Below are positions 35,584 through 43,988 of a DNA stretch of 64,000 nt, piece by piece. Each line of letters starts with the position of its first letter. The first letter of the stretch is position 1. Both the position numbers and the translations under genes were made by a program. The notes below the pieces were generated by a model. The model saw only the letters and a list, made by a program, of their open reading frames with translations. It was not told where the DNA came from and ran no database searches. Source of the stretch: Rhodococcus sp. Z13 (GTDB taxonomy: Bacteria; Actinomycetota; Actinomycetes; Mycobacteriales; Mycobacteriaceae). The stretch is from NCBI RefSeq assembly GCF_025837095.1, contig NZ_CP107551.1:1160352-1224351 (forward strand). The letters are read 5' to 3'.

Positions 35584-36987
35584 ATGGCAACTTCGCATCC
35601 AGTCGATACCCGGCTGCCGTTCCTGCGGCAGCTCGCCTTCGGTATCCAGCACGTGCTGATCATGTACACCGGATGCATCACCGTGCCCCTGGTGTTCGGT
35701 GCTGCCGTCGGGCTCGATCGCGACACCGTGGCGATGCTCATCAGCGCCGACCTGCTGATCGCCGGGCTGATCACCATCGTCCAGAGCCTCGGTGTCGGCA
35801 AGCTCGTCGGTGTGCGGCTTCCCATCGTGTGCGGCGCGACCTTCGCCGGCCTGACCCCGATGATCCTCATCGCCTCGGAGTACGGGCTGCAGGCGGTCTA
35901 CGGCTCCATGCTCGTCGGCGGCATCGTCGGCCTCGCCCTGGCGTGGCCGTTCGCCAAGGTGATCCGGTTCTTCCCGCCGCTGGTCACCGGCGCGGTGCTC
36001 ACCGTCGTCGGCATCTCGCTCATCGGGGTCTCCGGCGGGCTGATCGTCGGCAACGACCCGGACTCCCCGTCCTACGCGTCGCCGACCAACATCGCCCTGG
36101 CCGTGCTGGTCATGGCCGTCGCCATCGGCTTCCTGTGCCTCGGCCGGGGCATCTGGTCGCAGCTCGGCGTGCTGATCGCCCTGCTCGTCGGCACCGCCGC
36201 CGCCGTCCCGCTCGGCCTGATCGACCTCGGCGGGGTCCCCGGCGCGGCCTGGCTCGGCGTCCCCACCCCCTTCCACTTCGGTGCTCCCGAGTTCCCGATC
36301 GCCGCGGTCGTCGCCATGAGCATCGTCATCTCCGTCGTGTTCGCCGAGTCCACCGCGAGCATGCTCGCCGTCAGCGAGATCACCGGTAAGAAGGTCACCA
36401 AGGCCGACGTGGCCCGCGGTCTCGCCGGCGACGGTGCCTCCGCGGTGCTCGGCGGTGTCTTCAACGCCTTCGTCGACACCGTCTTCACCCAGAACGTCGG
36501 AGCGGTCGCCACGACCCGCGTGTACAGCCGCTACGTCACCGCGACCTCCGGTGCGATCCTCGTGGTGCTCGGCGTGCTCCCCAAGGCCAGTGCGGTGGTC
36601 GCCGCACTGCCCGGTCCGGTGGTCGGCGGGGTCGGTCTGATCCTGTTCGCGACCGTCGCCCTGGTGGGGATCAACACCCTGCGGTCGGTGGACCTGTCCG
36701 ACCGGATCAACGCCACCATCGCGGCCGTCGCGGTGGGCGTCGGTCTGCTCCCCGAGTTCGCCGAGGGGATGTTCGAGCGCTTCCCGTCGGCAGCGCAGAT
36801 CCTGCTCGGCAGCGGCATCACCCTCGCCGCCATCGCAGCGTTCTCCCTGAACCTGCTGTTCAACCACACTCGGCTCGGACGTGCGGCACGTGCCGCGTCC
36901 CGGCCCGGGACCCCGGCCCCCGAAACCCCGGCCGGGACCCCCACCCCCGCCCCCACAGGAGTTGCCGATGAACTCGCAGCCGTCTGA
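35584..36987 (+). CDS. NCS2-family nucleobase:cation symporter (uracil/xanthine permease)
   Basis: The protein has 467 residues and about 14 hydrophobic segments. RQLAFGIQHVLIMYTGCITV near the N-terminus has the QH pair typical of UraA/XanQ-type permeases. Substrate-loop motifs include FAESTASMLAVSEITGKKVT and FTQNVGAVATTRVYSRYVTA. The length matches urate/xanthine permeases. Its location between allantoicase and other purine genes supports import of urate or xanthine. The Pro/Ala-rich C-terminal tail is unusual. Its last 20 bp overlap the dioxygenase start, suggesting coupling. Confidence 0.92.
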   Translation: MATSHPVDTRLPFLRQLAFGIQHVLIMYTGCITVPLVFGAAVGLDRDTVAMLISADLLIAGLITIVQSLGVGKLVGVRLPIVCGATFAGLTPMILIASEYGLQAVYGSMLVGGIVGLALAWPFAKVIRFFPPLVTGAVLTVVGISLIGVSGGLIVGNDPDSPSYASPTNIALAVLVMAVAIGFLCLGRGIWSQLGVLIALLVGTAAAVPLGLIDLGGVPGAAWLGVPTPFHFGAPEFPIAAVVAMSIVISVVFAESTASMLAVSEITGKKVTKADVARGLAGDGASAVLGGVFNAFVDTVFTQNVGAVATTRVYSRYVTATSGAILVVLGVLPKASAVVAALPGPVVGGVGLILFATVALVGINTLRSVDLSDRINATIAAVAVGVGLLPEFAEGMFERFPSAAQILLGSGITLAAIAAFSLNLLFNHTRLGRAARAASRPGTPAPETPAGTPTPAPTGVADELAAV

Positions 36988-38023
36988 CACCTTCGAGGTC
37001 CCCACGGTCGACATAGGACCTTACGTCCGAGGAGGCAGCGACGACGAGCGCGCCGAGGTGGCCCGCCGTATGGACGATGCCTGCAGCCGCGTCGGATTCG
37101 TCCAGATCCTCGGACACGGGATCCCCGAAGCCGTCGTCGACGGGCTCACCACCGCCCTCGACGCCTTCTTCGGGCAGCCCCTCGACTTCAAGGAGCAGTA
37201 CCGCGTCGTCGGCGCGAACCGCGGCTACAGCCCGCCCAAGAGCGAGTCGCTGAGCCTGAGCCTCGGAGTCGAGTCCGCGAGCCGGATGAACGACTTCTTC
37301 GAGGCCTACAACATCGGTGTGGAGGCCCGCTCCTTCCCGCATCTGGACCTGTCCGAGGACGACTACGGCCTCAACGTCTGGCCCGAAGTCGACGGCTTCC
37401 GGGACCGGGTGCAGACCTACTTCGACGAGGCCGCGCGGGTCGCCCGCACCCTCACCCGGGTGTTCGCCGACGCACTCGGCCAGCCGGCCGACTACTTCGA
37501 GCGCCTCACCGACCACTCCATCGACGTGCTGCGCATGAACAACTACGCGCTGCCGGAGGGAACGGTGACCCTCGACGGCGACCTCACCGGCATGGGTGAG
37601 CACACCGACTTCGGCATCGTCACCGTCCTGTGGGCCGACCGGGTCGCGGGCCTGCAGGTGCTCGGCACCGACGGGGTGTGGCACGACGTCGAACCCCTGC
37701 CCGGCGCGCTCTTGGTGAACCTCGGCGATCTCACCGCCCGCATCACCGACGACCACTGGATGTCCACCCTGCACCGCGTCAAGCCGCCGATCGTCGACGG
37801 CCGCATCAAGCGCCGCCGCTCGGTCGCCTTCTTCCACGACGGCAACGTCGATGCGGTGGTCTCCACGCTGCCCGAGTACGCGGGCCCGGAGCCCTACGAA
37901 CCCATCCTCATCCGCGACCACATCAAGGCGAAGCTCGCCGGTTCCCGGCACGGGAAGGCCAACACGGCCGCCGTCCGGGAGGCCGCCCGGGTGCTCGCCG
38001 CAGCGGGGGAGAACCGGGGGTGA
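36968..38023 (+). CDS. 2OG-Fe(II) dioxygenase, isopenicillin-N-synthase family
   Basis: The protein has 351 residues from ATG 36968, with CAGGAG upstream, and overlaps the permease by 20 bp. It has the DIOX_N part (VPTVDIGPYVRGGSDDERAE, CSRVGFVQILGHGIP). The double-stranded beta-helix iron triad reads His212-x-Asp214 (EHTDFG) and His269 (STLHRV), with Arg284-x-Ser-type 2-oxoglutarate binding (RRRSVAFF). All catalytic residues are present. Fungal thymine-7-hydroxylase belongs to this family, and the coupled nucleobase permease suggests oxidation of a purine or pyrimidine. The substrate is inference only. Confidence 0.85.
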   Translation: MNSQPSDTFEVPTVDIGPYVRGGSDDERAEVARRMDDACSRVGFVQILGHGIPEAVVDGLTTALDAFFGQPLDFKEQYRVVGANRGYSPPKSESLSLSLGVESASRMNDFFEAYNIGVEARSFPHLDLSEDDYGLNVWPEVDGFRDRVQTYFDEAARVARTLTRVFADALGQPADYFERLTDHSIDVLRMNNYALPEGTVTLDGDLTGMGEHTDFGIVTVLWADRVAGLQVLGTDGVWHDVEPLPGALLVNLGDLTARITDDHWMSTLHRVKPPIVDGRIKRRRSVAFFHDGNVDAVVSTLPEYAGPEPYEPILIRDHIKAKLAGSRHGKANTAAVREAARVLAAAGENRG

Positions 38024-38751
38024 CCCACGTCGTGCTCGTCCACGGAGCGTGGGCGGGCCCGTGGGTGTGGGACACCGTGCTCGGACCGCTGCGCGCGGCC
38101 GGGCACGTCCCACACGCCCTGTCGCTGCCCGGTGTGGGGTCGTGGGGTGCCGGCGACGTCACCCTCGACGACGTCGCCGGTCACGTGGCCGACCACGTCG
38201 CCGGGCTCGACGGACCGGTGGTCCTCGTCGGGCACTCCGGCGGCGGCATCGTCGTCACGCAGGTCGCGGAGATGCTGCCCGAGCGCGTCACCGGGGTCGC
38301 CTACGTGGCGGGGATGATGCTGCCCTCCGGTGTCGACTTCGGGATGCTCTGTGACGGACTGGGACTCGAACCGCCCGTGGGGATCTCGAAATGGTTGCGT
38401 CCCACCGGCGACGGCCGCGGCACGGTGGTGCCGCCCGAGGCCGGTGCCGCGGTGTTCTTCCACGAGGCGAGTGCCGACGACGCGATCGGCGCGGCCCGCC
38501 GGCTCGTGCCGCAGCTCGAGACGGCCCGGCTCATGGCGCCCACCTGGACACCGGAGCGTTTCGGGACCGTGCCGCGGCTGTACGTCGAGGCGACGCTGGA
38601 CCGTTCGGTCCCCCTCACCGCGCAGCGGTGGATGCAACAGCTGACGCCGGGCGCCGAGGTGGTCTCGCTCGAATCCGATCACGCCCCGCAGCTGTCCGCC
38701 CGCGGTGAGCTCGCGGCGGCACTGGTGCGGTGGTGCGGCTCCCTCACGTAA
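38020..38751 (+). CDS. Alpha/beta hydrolase (esterase-like)
   Basis: The protein has 243 residues and GTG 38020 overlaps the dioxygenase stop (GTGA). The start HVVLVHGAWAGPWVWDTVLG and the elbow LVGHSGGGIVVTQVAE place it among the plant methylesterase/salicylate-binding-like hydrolases. The catalytic His follows in SLESDHAPQLSA. It ends the plus-strand permease-dioxygenase block. A role in hydrolysing an amide or ester derived from the dioxygenase product is possible but unsupported. Confidence 0.85.
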   Translation: MTHVVLVHGAWAGPWVWDTVLGPLRAAGHVPHALSLPGVGSWGAGDVTLDDVAGHVADHVAGLDGPVVLVGHSGGGIVVTQVAEMLPERVTGVAYVAGMMLPSGVDFGMLCDGLGLEPPVGISKWLRPTGDGRGTVVPPEAGAAVFFHEASADDAIGAARRLVPQLETARLMAPTWTPERFGTVPRLYVEATLDRSVPLTAQRWMQQLTPGAEVVSLESDHAPQLSARGELAAALVRWCGSLT

Positions 38752-38776
38752 CCGCGCCGAGCCACGGTACGAACGG

Positions 38777-38836
38777 ACGAGACCGACGTTGTGTGCGAAA
38801 TCCGTCGGGAAATCGCACACAACGCCGGTCTCGTCG
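38777..38836. terminator. Long near-perfect hairpin between convergent operons
   Basis: Two 23-bp arms (38777-38799 and 38814-38836; GACGAGACCGACGTTGTGTG continuing to CGA, and its complement) have one mismatch around a 14-base loop. The site separates the hydrolase and xanthine dehydrogenase stops, so bidirectional termination is likely. The size is more than needed for that. Confidence 0.7.
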
Positions 38837-38932
38837 GTCCGGCCGACGACACCTCGCTCGGAGCCGCCACGCACACGGTTCGGGGAGACACACACCTGTC
38901 TCGGGGCGTCCACCGGGTAGCCCCGGGCCGGC

Positions 38933-41629
38933 TCACTGCAGCAGACGCCAGATGCGGTCGCGGGAAAGCGGAAGTTCGTGGGGCCGCACCCCGATCGCGT
39001 CGCGCACGGCGTTCGCCAGGGCAGGGGCCACCGGGTTGAAGGGGGCCTCGCTCATCGACTTCGCGCCCATCGGGCCGAGTTCGTCGTAGGTGTCGGCGAA
39101 GTACACCTCGGTCCGGGGGAGGTCGGCGTAATGCGGAATGTGGTAGTTCCGCAACACGGTCGTCGTCACCTCGCCCTGCTCGTCGGTGAGTATCTCCTCG
39201 TACATCGCCACGCCGATCGCCTGCGCGGCGCCGCCCTCGACCTGCCCGCGGCACTGCTCGGGGTTGAGGACGGTGCCCGCGTCGGCGGCCTGGATCGACC
39301 GCAGGATCCGCACCTCACCGGTGCGCACGTCCACCGCGACCCGGAAGGCCTGCACGTTGAACGACAACGACCGCGGCAGACCGCCGTGGCGGCCCTCGGC
39401 TCGCAGCCGCCCCCCGACCGCGTCGAGCAGTTCCCCCGGGGTGACGAGCCGATCCCCGCACCGCACCCCGTCGGCGCACGGCTCCGCCCGGTCGGGATCG
39501 GTACCGGTCAGTTCCGCGGCCGCCTTCGTCATCCGACGCCGCAGTTCCTGGGTCGCGGCCAGCAGGGCCTTCGCCGCGACCACGGTGCCCGACGACCCGA
39601 ACGCGCCGGTGTCGTGCGTGGTGACGTCGGTGTCGGACTGGCGCACCACGATCCGGTCGGGGGTGGTGCCGAGCGCCGTGGCCGCGATCTGGGTGTGCAC
39701 GGTGGTGGTGCCGTTGCCGAACTCTGCCGTGCCCACCCGCGCGACGTACCGGCCGTCGGGGAGCAGTTCGATCGACGCCTCGGCGATGTGCCCGTTGGGC
39801 GGGTTGGTGGCGATCATGGCCAGTGCCATGCCCTCACCGATGCGCCAGTGGTCACCGGCCGGGGCCGGGAGGCCACCGCTGCGGCCCAGAGCACGTTCGA
39901 CGAGATCGAGGCACTGGTCGAGCCCGTAGCTGCCGTACGTCAGGTCGGCGCCCTCCGGGTGCGCCGCGACGAGCGGATCCCCGGGCACGACGACGTTGCG
40001 GCGCCGCAACTCGAAGGGATCCATCCCGAGTTCGCGGGCGAGTTCGTCCATCGCCGATTCCACCGCGAAGATCACCTGGCCGAGGCCGTAGCCGCGGAAC
40101 GCACCCGACGGCCGGTTGTTGGTGTACACCGCCTGTGCGTCGACGCGCTTGTTCGCGCACCGGTACACCGCGACCGATTCGGTGCAGCCGTGGAACATCA
40201 CGCCCGGACTGTGGTTGCCGTAGGCGCCGGCGTCGGAGAGGACGTCGATCGCGAGCGCGGTGAGGGTGCCGTCCGCGTCGGCGGCCACGGTCACGTCGAC
40301 CCGCATGGGATGCCGGCAGGGAGCGACGGTGAGCTGGTCGGAGCGGGAGAACTCCCACTGCACGGGCCGGCCGGTACGCAGGACCGCGGCGGCGACGACG
40401 TCCTCGACGAGCATCTCCTGCTTGGCGCCGAAACCGCCGCCGACGCGGGTGGCGAACACCCGGACCCGGTCGCGGTCGAGTCCGAAGACGTGGCACAGCT
40501 CGTCGCGCACCAGGAACGGCACCTGGGTCGAGCTGCGGATGACGAGGCGGCCGTCGTCGTCGATCCACCCGATCGCGCCGTGGGTCTCGAGGTGGGTGTG
40601 CTGGACCCGGTGGGTCTGCCAGCGGCCCCGCACCACCGCCGCCGCGGACGCGACCGCGGCGTCGACATCACCGGTGCTGCCGTGGAGTTCGGCGACGATG
40701 TTGCGTCCCGGATCGGCGATACGTGCCTCGGGTCCCTTGCCGGCGTGCAGCAGGGGAGCGCCGGGGCTGCGGGCCTCGTCGGGGTCGAGGACGATCGGCA
40801 GCTCCTCGTACTCCACGCGGATCAGCCCGCACGCCTGCTGGGCGAGACCGGGACTCTCCGCGACCACTGCGGCGACCCGCTGCCCGCGGAACCGCACGAC
40901 GGTGTCGAACAGGTGGGTGTCGTCGGGATCGTCCTCGCGCAGCTCGTGCCGGGCCGTCGAGTACGCGGTGGCGGGTGCGTCCCGGTGCGTGAGCACCGCG
41001 TGCACCCCGGGCAGTGCCTCGGCGGCGGACGTGTCGATCGAGAGGATGCGGGCATGTGTGTGGGGGCTGCCGAGCACCGCGACGTGCAGCAGTCCCTCCA
41101 CGGTGGTGTCGAGCGTGTACGGTTCCGTGCCGGTGACCACGCGGGGCGCGGCGGGGGCGCGCTGCGCCCGCCCGCACGACGGCCCCTCCACCCGCTCGAC
41201 GTTGGCCCGGCCGTGCAGGGCGTCGTCGATGGAGCGGTAGCCGGTGCAGCGGCACAGATTGCCCTTCAACCGGTTCGGCAGGTCGTCGAGATCGTCGTCG
41301 GTGAAGGTGGAGGCGGTGACGATCATCCCGGCGGTGCAGAAGCCGCACTGGAAGCCGGCGGCGTCGACGAATCTCTGCTGGACCGGGTGCAGGTCGTCGG
41401 GGGTGCCCAGCCCGGAGACGGTGGTGACCTCCCGGCCCTCGACGCGCACCGCGGGCACCAGGCACGAATGGACCGGTTCGCCGTCGAGCAGCACCGAGCA
41501 CGCCCCGCAGTCGCCGGCGTCGCACCCCTTCTTGACCTCGAAGTGCTCGGTCTCGCGCAGCAGGGTGCGCAGGCACTGACCGGGGCGGTGGTCGACGTCG
41601 ACCTCGTGGCCGTTGACGGTGAGTCTCAC
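38933..41629 (-). CDS. Xanthine dehydrogenase, fused [2Fe-2S] and molybdopterin subunit
   Basis: The protein has 898 residues. The N-terminal plant-type ferredoxin domain has Cys36, 41, 44 and 56. The second [2Fe-2S] domain has CGFC (95-98) and CRC (126-128). The molybdopterin domain follows directly with FATRVGGGFGAKQEM, SGAFRGYGLGQ and the C-terminal GAKSMSEAPFNPVAPALANA, whose Glu should be the catalytic base. There is no FAD domain; that subunit is encoded separately upstream at 41626. The enzyme would oxidise hypoxanthine/xanthine to urate, though related hydroxylases are possible. The start overlaps the FAD-subunit stop (ATGA). Confidence 0.9.
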   Translation of the reverse strand: MRLTVNGHEVDVDHRPGQCLRTLLRETEHFEVKKGCDAGDCGACSVLLDGEPVHSCLVPAVRVEGREVTTVSGLGTPDDLHPVQQRFVDAAGFQCGFCTAGMIVTASTFTDDDLDDLPNRLKGNLCRCTGYRSIDDALHGRANVERVEGPSCGRAQRAPAAPRVVTGTEPYTLDTTVEGLLHVAVLGSPHTHARILSIDTSAAEALPGVHAVLTHRDAPATAYSTARHELREDDPDDTHLFDTVVRFRGQRVAAVVAESPGLAQQACGLIRVEYEELPIVLDPDEARSPGAPLLHAGKGPEARIADPGRNIVAELHGSTGDVDAAVASAAAVVRGRWQTHRVQHTHLETHGAIGWIDDDGRLVIRSSTQVPFLVRDELCHVFGLDRDRVRVFATRVGGGFGAKQEMLVEDVVAAAVLRTGRPVQWEFSRSDQLTVAPCRHPMRVDVTVAADADGTLTALAIDVLSDAGAYGNHSPGVMFHGCTESVAVYRCANKRVDAQAVYTNNRPSGAFRGYGLGQVIFAVESAMDELARELGMDPFELRRRNVVVPGDPLVAAHPEGADLTYGSYGLDQCLDLVERALGRSGGLPAPAGDHWRIGEGMALAMIATNPPNGHIAEASIELLPDGRYVARVGTAEFGNGTTTVHTQIAATALGTTPDRIVVRQSDTDVTTHDTGAFGSSGTVVAAKALLAATQELRRRMTKAAAELTGTDPDRAEPCADGVRCGDRLVTPGELLDAVGGRLRAEGRHGGLPRSLSFNVQAFRVAVDVRTGEVRILRSIQAADAGTVLNPEQCRGQVEGGAAQAIGVAMYEEILTDEQGEVTTTVLRNYHIPHYADLPRTEVYFADTYDELGPMGAKSMSEAPFNPVAPALANAVRDAIGVRPHELPLSRDRIWRLLQ

Positions 41630-42468
41630 GGCAGTTCCCCCGTGTTCGGCTGGTCGGTCGCGGCCAGTTCGGTCCGGATCTCCTCGGCGAGGACGGCGGT
41701 GACGGCGCGTCGCCAGTCGACCGCGCCGTGCGCGTCGGTGTGGTACTCCGCCGCCGGGATCCGTTCGGTCAGGGCGTATGACAGTTCTTGTTCCGCAGGA
41801 ACATTCGGGAATCGCAGCAGGTGCGGGCGCACCGTCGACGCGGTGACCGCCAGGGTGAACGCCCCGTCCTCGTCCTGCCGGCCGACGACGACGGCACCCG
41901 ACCGCCCCAGCGGAGACAGTGCGATCTTGCGGAAGGCCGTGCGGGAGTTCAGGACCCGAGCCGGGATCAGGATGCTCCGCAGGATCTCCCCGGGCGCGAG
42001 AACGTTGGAGGCGACCCCGCGCACGAAATCGGCCACCGGCAAACGTCGTTCACCGCCGTCGACCGTCCAGATCACCGCGGTCGCGTCGAGAGCGGTCGCC
42101 AGCGAGATCATGGCGCCGGCGGGAAAGGACAGACAGATGTTGCCGCCGACGGTGGCGCGCTTCCAGATCTTCCACGACGCCAGCAACGCCTGGGCACACT
42201 GCCGGAACAGCGGTGCCGCGGTCCACTCCGAACGGTCGGAGAGTGTGGCGAGTCGCTCGACGGTGCAGGTCGCGGCGATCTCCAGCGCGTCGGGATGTTC
42301 CGTCACCGGTGGCCAGCCGAGGCCGGACAGGTCCACCAGCCGGTGCAGATGCGGTTGCGGTTCGGAGAACAGCCAGGTGCCGCCGCCGAGCGGGGCGGCA
42401 CCGTCCTCGAACACGAGATCGCTGCGGTCGCGGGCGATGTCGTAGGCGGTAACGGTGTGCAGATCCAT
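41626..42468 (-). CDS. Xanthine dehydrogenase FAD-binding subunit
   Basis: The protein has 280 residues. The FAD pyrophosphate loop is APLGGGTWLF (about 30-38), and WKRATVGGNICLSFPAGAMI (about 115-130) is the second family signature seen in CoxM/XdhB-type subunits. It starts at ATG 42468, 5 bp after the amidohydrolase stop, and overlaps the fused subunit by four bases. Together they form a two-subunit xanthine dehydrogenase passing electrons from Mo through two iron-sulfur clusters to FAD and then NAD. Confidence 0.92.
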   Translation of the reverse strand: MDLHTVTAYDIARDRSDLVFEDGAAPLGGGTWLFSEPQPHLHRLVDLSGLGWPPVTEHPDALEIAATCTVERLATLSDRSEWTAAPLFRQCAQALLASWKIWKRATVGGNICLSFPAGAMISLATALDATAVIWTVDGGERRLPVADFVRGVASNVLAPGEILRSILIPARVLNSRTAFRKIALSPLGRSGAVVVGRQDEDGAFTLAVTASTVRPHLLRFPNVPAEQELSYALTERIPAAEYHTDAHGAVDWRRAVTAVLAEEIRTELAATDQPNTGELP

Positions 42469-42473
42469 CGGGC

Positions 42474-43847
42474 TCACCCGGCCTTGGCGACGAGGGCGGT
42501 GTGCGCCGCCGCGACCTGCCGCGCCACGGTCTCCTCGTCGACGGTGCAGACCTCGTCGTCGACGACCACCTCGCGGCCGTCGATCAGCAGCAGATCGAGC
42601 GGGGGCATGCTGCCGAGGACCAGGGCGGTGACGGGATCGGTGATGCCGGAGTGGGCGAGACCGTCGATCCGCCACAACGCCAGGTCGGCGAGCTTGCCGA
42701 CCTCGATCGATCCGATCTCGTTCTCGCGTCCCAGCACCCGGGCGCCGCCGATGGTGGCGAGTTCGAGGCTCTGCCGCACCGTCATGGCGCGGGGACCGCT
42801 GCGGGCCCGCGCGAACAGTGCGGCGTGGTGTGCCTCCTCGAGCATGCAGCACGACTCGTTGCTCGCTGCCCCGTCGACCCCCAGCCCGAGCGGCACCCCC
42901 GCGGCGTACAGGTCCGCGGCCCGGGCGATGCCGGCGCCGAGCCGGGCGTTGGAGGTGGGGCAGTGCGCCGCGCCGGTCCCGGAGGCGGCGAGCACCCCGA
43001 TGTCGCGGTCGTCGAGGTGCACCGCGTGGGCGTACCAGACGTCCGGCCCGGTCCAGCCGAGGGACTCCATGTACTGCACCGGCTTGCAGCCGAACTTCTC
43101 GAGGCAGAACTCCTCCTCGTCGAGGGTCTCGGCGAGGTGCGTGTGCAACCGGACCCCGAGCTCGCGGGCGAGCAGCGCCGACTGCTCCAGCAGGTCGCCG
43201 GTCACCGAGAACGGGGAGCAGGGGGCGAGAGCGATGCGCAGCATCGAGTCGAACGACGGGTCGTGCCACTTCTCCACGGCCTCGCGGCTGCCCTCGAGGA
43301 TCGCGTCGAGGTTCTCGACGATGTGGTCCGGTGGCAGGCCGCCGGCGCTGCGGCCGAGGTCCATCGACCCCCGGCAGGGATGGAAGCGGATGCCCACCTC
43401 GGCGGCCGCAGCGATCTCTGCACCGAACACGTCGCCGCCGTCGCGGGGCACGACGTAGTGGTGGTCGGTGGTGGTCGTGCAGCCGGTGCGCACCAGATGG
43501 GCCAGGCCACCGGTCGCGGCGACGTGCACGGCGTCGGCGTCGATCCCACCCCAGATCGGGTAGAGGGTGGTGAGCCACTCGAAGAGAGTGTGGTCGGCGG
43601 CGAGACCGCGGGTGATCCACTGGTAGAGGTGGTGATGGGTGTTGATCAGGCCCGGGGTGAGCACGCAGCCGGTGCCGTCGACGACGGTCGCGTCGTCGTA
43701 GCCGGTGGGTTCACCGGCGCCGACCGCGACGATCCGGTTGCCCTCGACCACGACGTGACCGGTCCGGTGCTCGGCGCGGGCACCGTCCATCGTCACCACG
43801 TATGCCCCGCGGATGACGATCGGGCGGGTGGTGGCGTTCGGATCCAT
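42474..43847 (-). CDS. Amidohydrolase, 8-oxoguanine deaminase-like
   Basis: The protein has 457 residues from ATG 43847, with GAGGAG upstream. Metal ligands are visible in LINTHHHLYQWITRG (His71, His73) and THLAETLDEEEF, and in WYAHAVHLDD. The Asp is in LGVDGAASNESC. The HHHLYQ and CPTSNARLGAG motifs are shared with 8-oxoguanine deaminase and its isoguanine/ATZ relatives. It would convert 8-oxoguanine to urate, feeding the adjacent urate pathway. Guanine deamination is the alternative. First gene of the minus-strand operon with both xanthine dehydrogenase subunits. Confidence 0.87.
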   Translation of the reverse strand: MDPNATTRPIVIRGAYVVTMDGARAEHRTGHVVVEGNRIVAVGAGEPTGYDDATVVDGTGCVLTPGLINTHHHLYQWITRGLAADHTLFEWLTTLYPIWGGIDADAVHVAATGGLAHLVRTGCTTTTDHHYVVPRDGGDVFGAEIAAAAEVGIRFHPCRGSMDLGRSAGGLPPDHIVENLDAILEGSREAVEKWHDPSFDSMLRIALAPCSPFSVTGDLLEQSALLARELGVRLHTHLAETLDEEEFCLEKFGCKPVQYMESLGWTGPDVWYAHAVHLDDRDIGVLAASGTGAAHCPTSNARLGAGIARAADLYAAGVPLGLGVDGAASNESCCMLEEAHHAALFARARSGPRAMTVRQSLELATIGGARVLGRENEIGSIEVGKLADLALWRIDGLAHSGITDPVTALVLGSMPPLDLLLIDGREVVVDDEVCTVDEETVARQVAAAHTALVAKAG

Positions 43848-43851
43848 CGGC

Positions 43852-43874
43852 GACTCCTCGGACTTGTCGGAGTC
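43852..43874 (-). promoter_or_regulatory. Leader inverted repeat of the deaminase operon
   Basis: GACTCC and GGAGTC flank an 11-base spacer just upstream of the deaminase ribosome site. The region includes AAGTCCGA on the minus strand, also present upstream of the permease gene. Confidence 0.4.
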
Positions 43875-43954
43875 TCCAGTCAACGTCCTCAGCAAAGCAC
43901 AACTCCAAGGCAGCACGCACGAAACGCCCCGGAAATACCGCCCTTCTACTGTGC

Positions 43955-43971
43955 GATCGTCCAAGACGATC
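43955..43971. promoter_or_regulatory. Candidate PucR operator upstream of pucR
   Basis: GATCGTC-CAA-GACGATC is a perfect 7-bp inverted repeat 17 bp before the PucR start. Its GATCGTCCAA half recurs on the minus strand upstream of uraD (47310-47319). It sits in the pucR/deaminase divergent region, suitable for controlling both. Confidence 0.6.
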
Positions 43972-43988
43972 ACCAGGAGGTGAACACC

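Noticed and set aside
38791-39039. Plus-strand small frame beginning MCEIRREIAHN
   Set aside because: It is generated by the long hairpin and then runs antisense to the xanthine dehydrogenase end.
42501-43988. Upstream extension of the PucR frame
   Set aside because: The extension is antisense to the deaminase gene. A strong ribosome site (CAGGAGG) and the PucR domain start at 43989.
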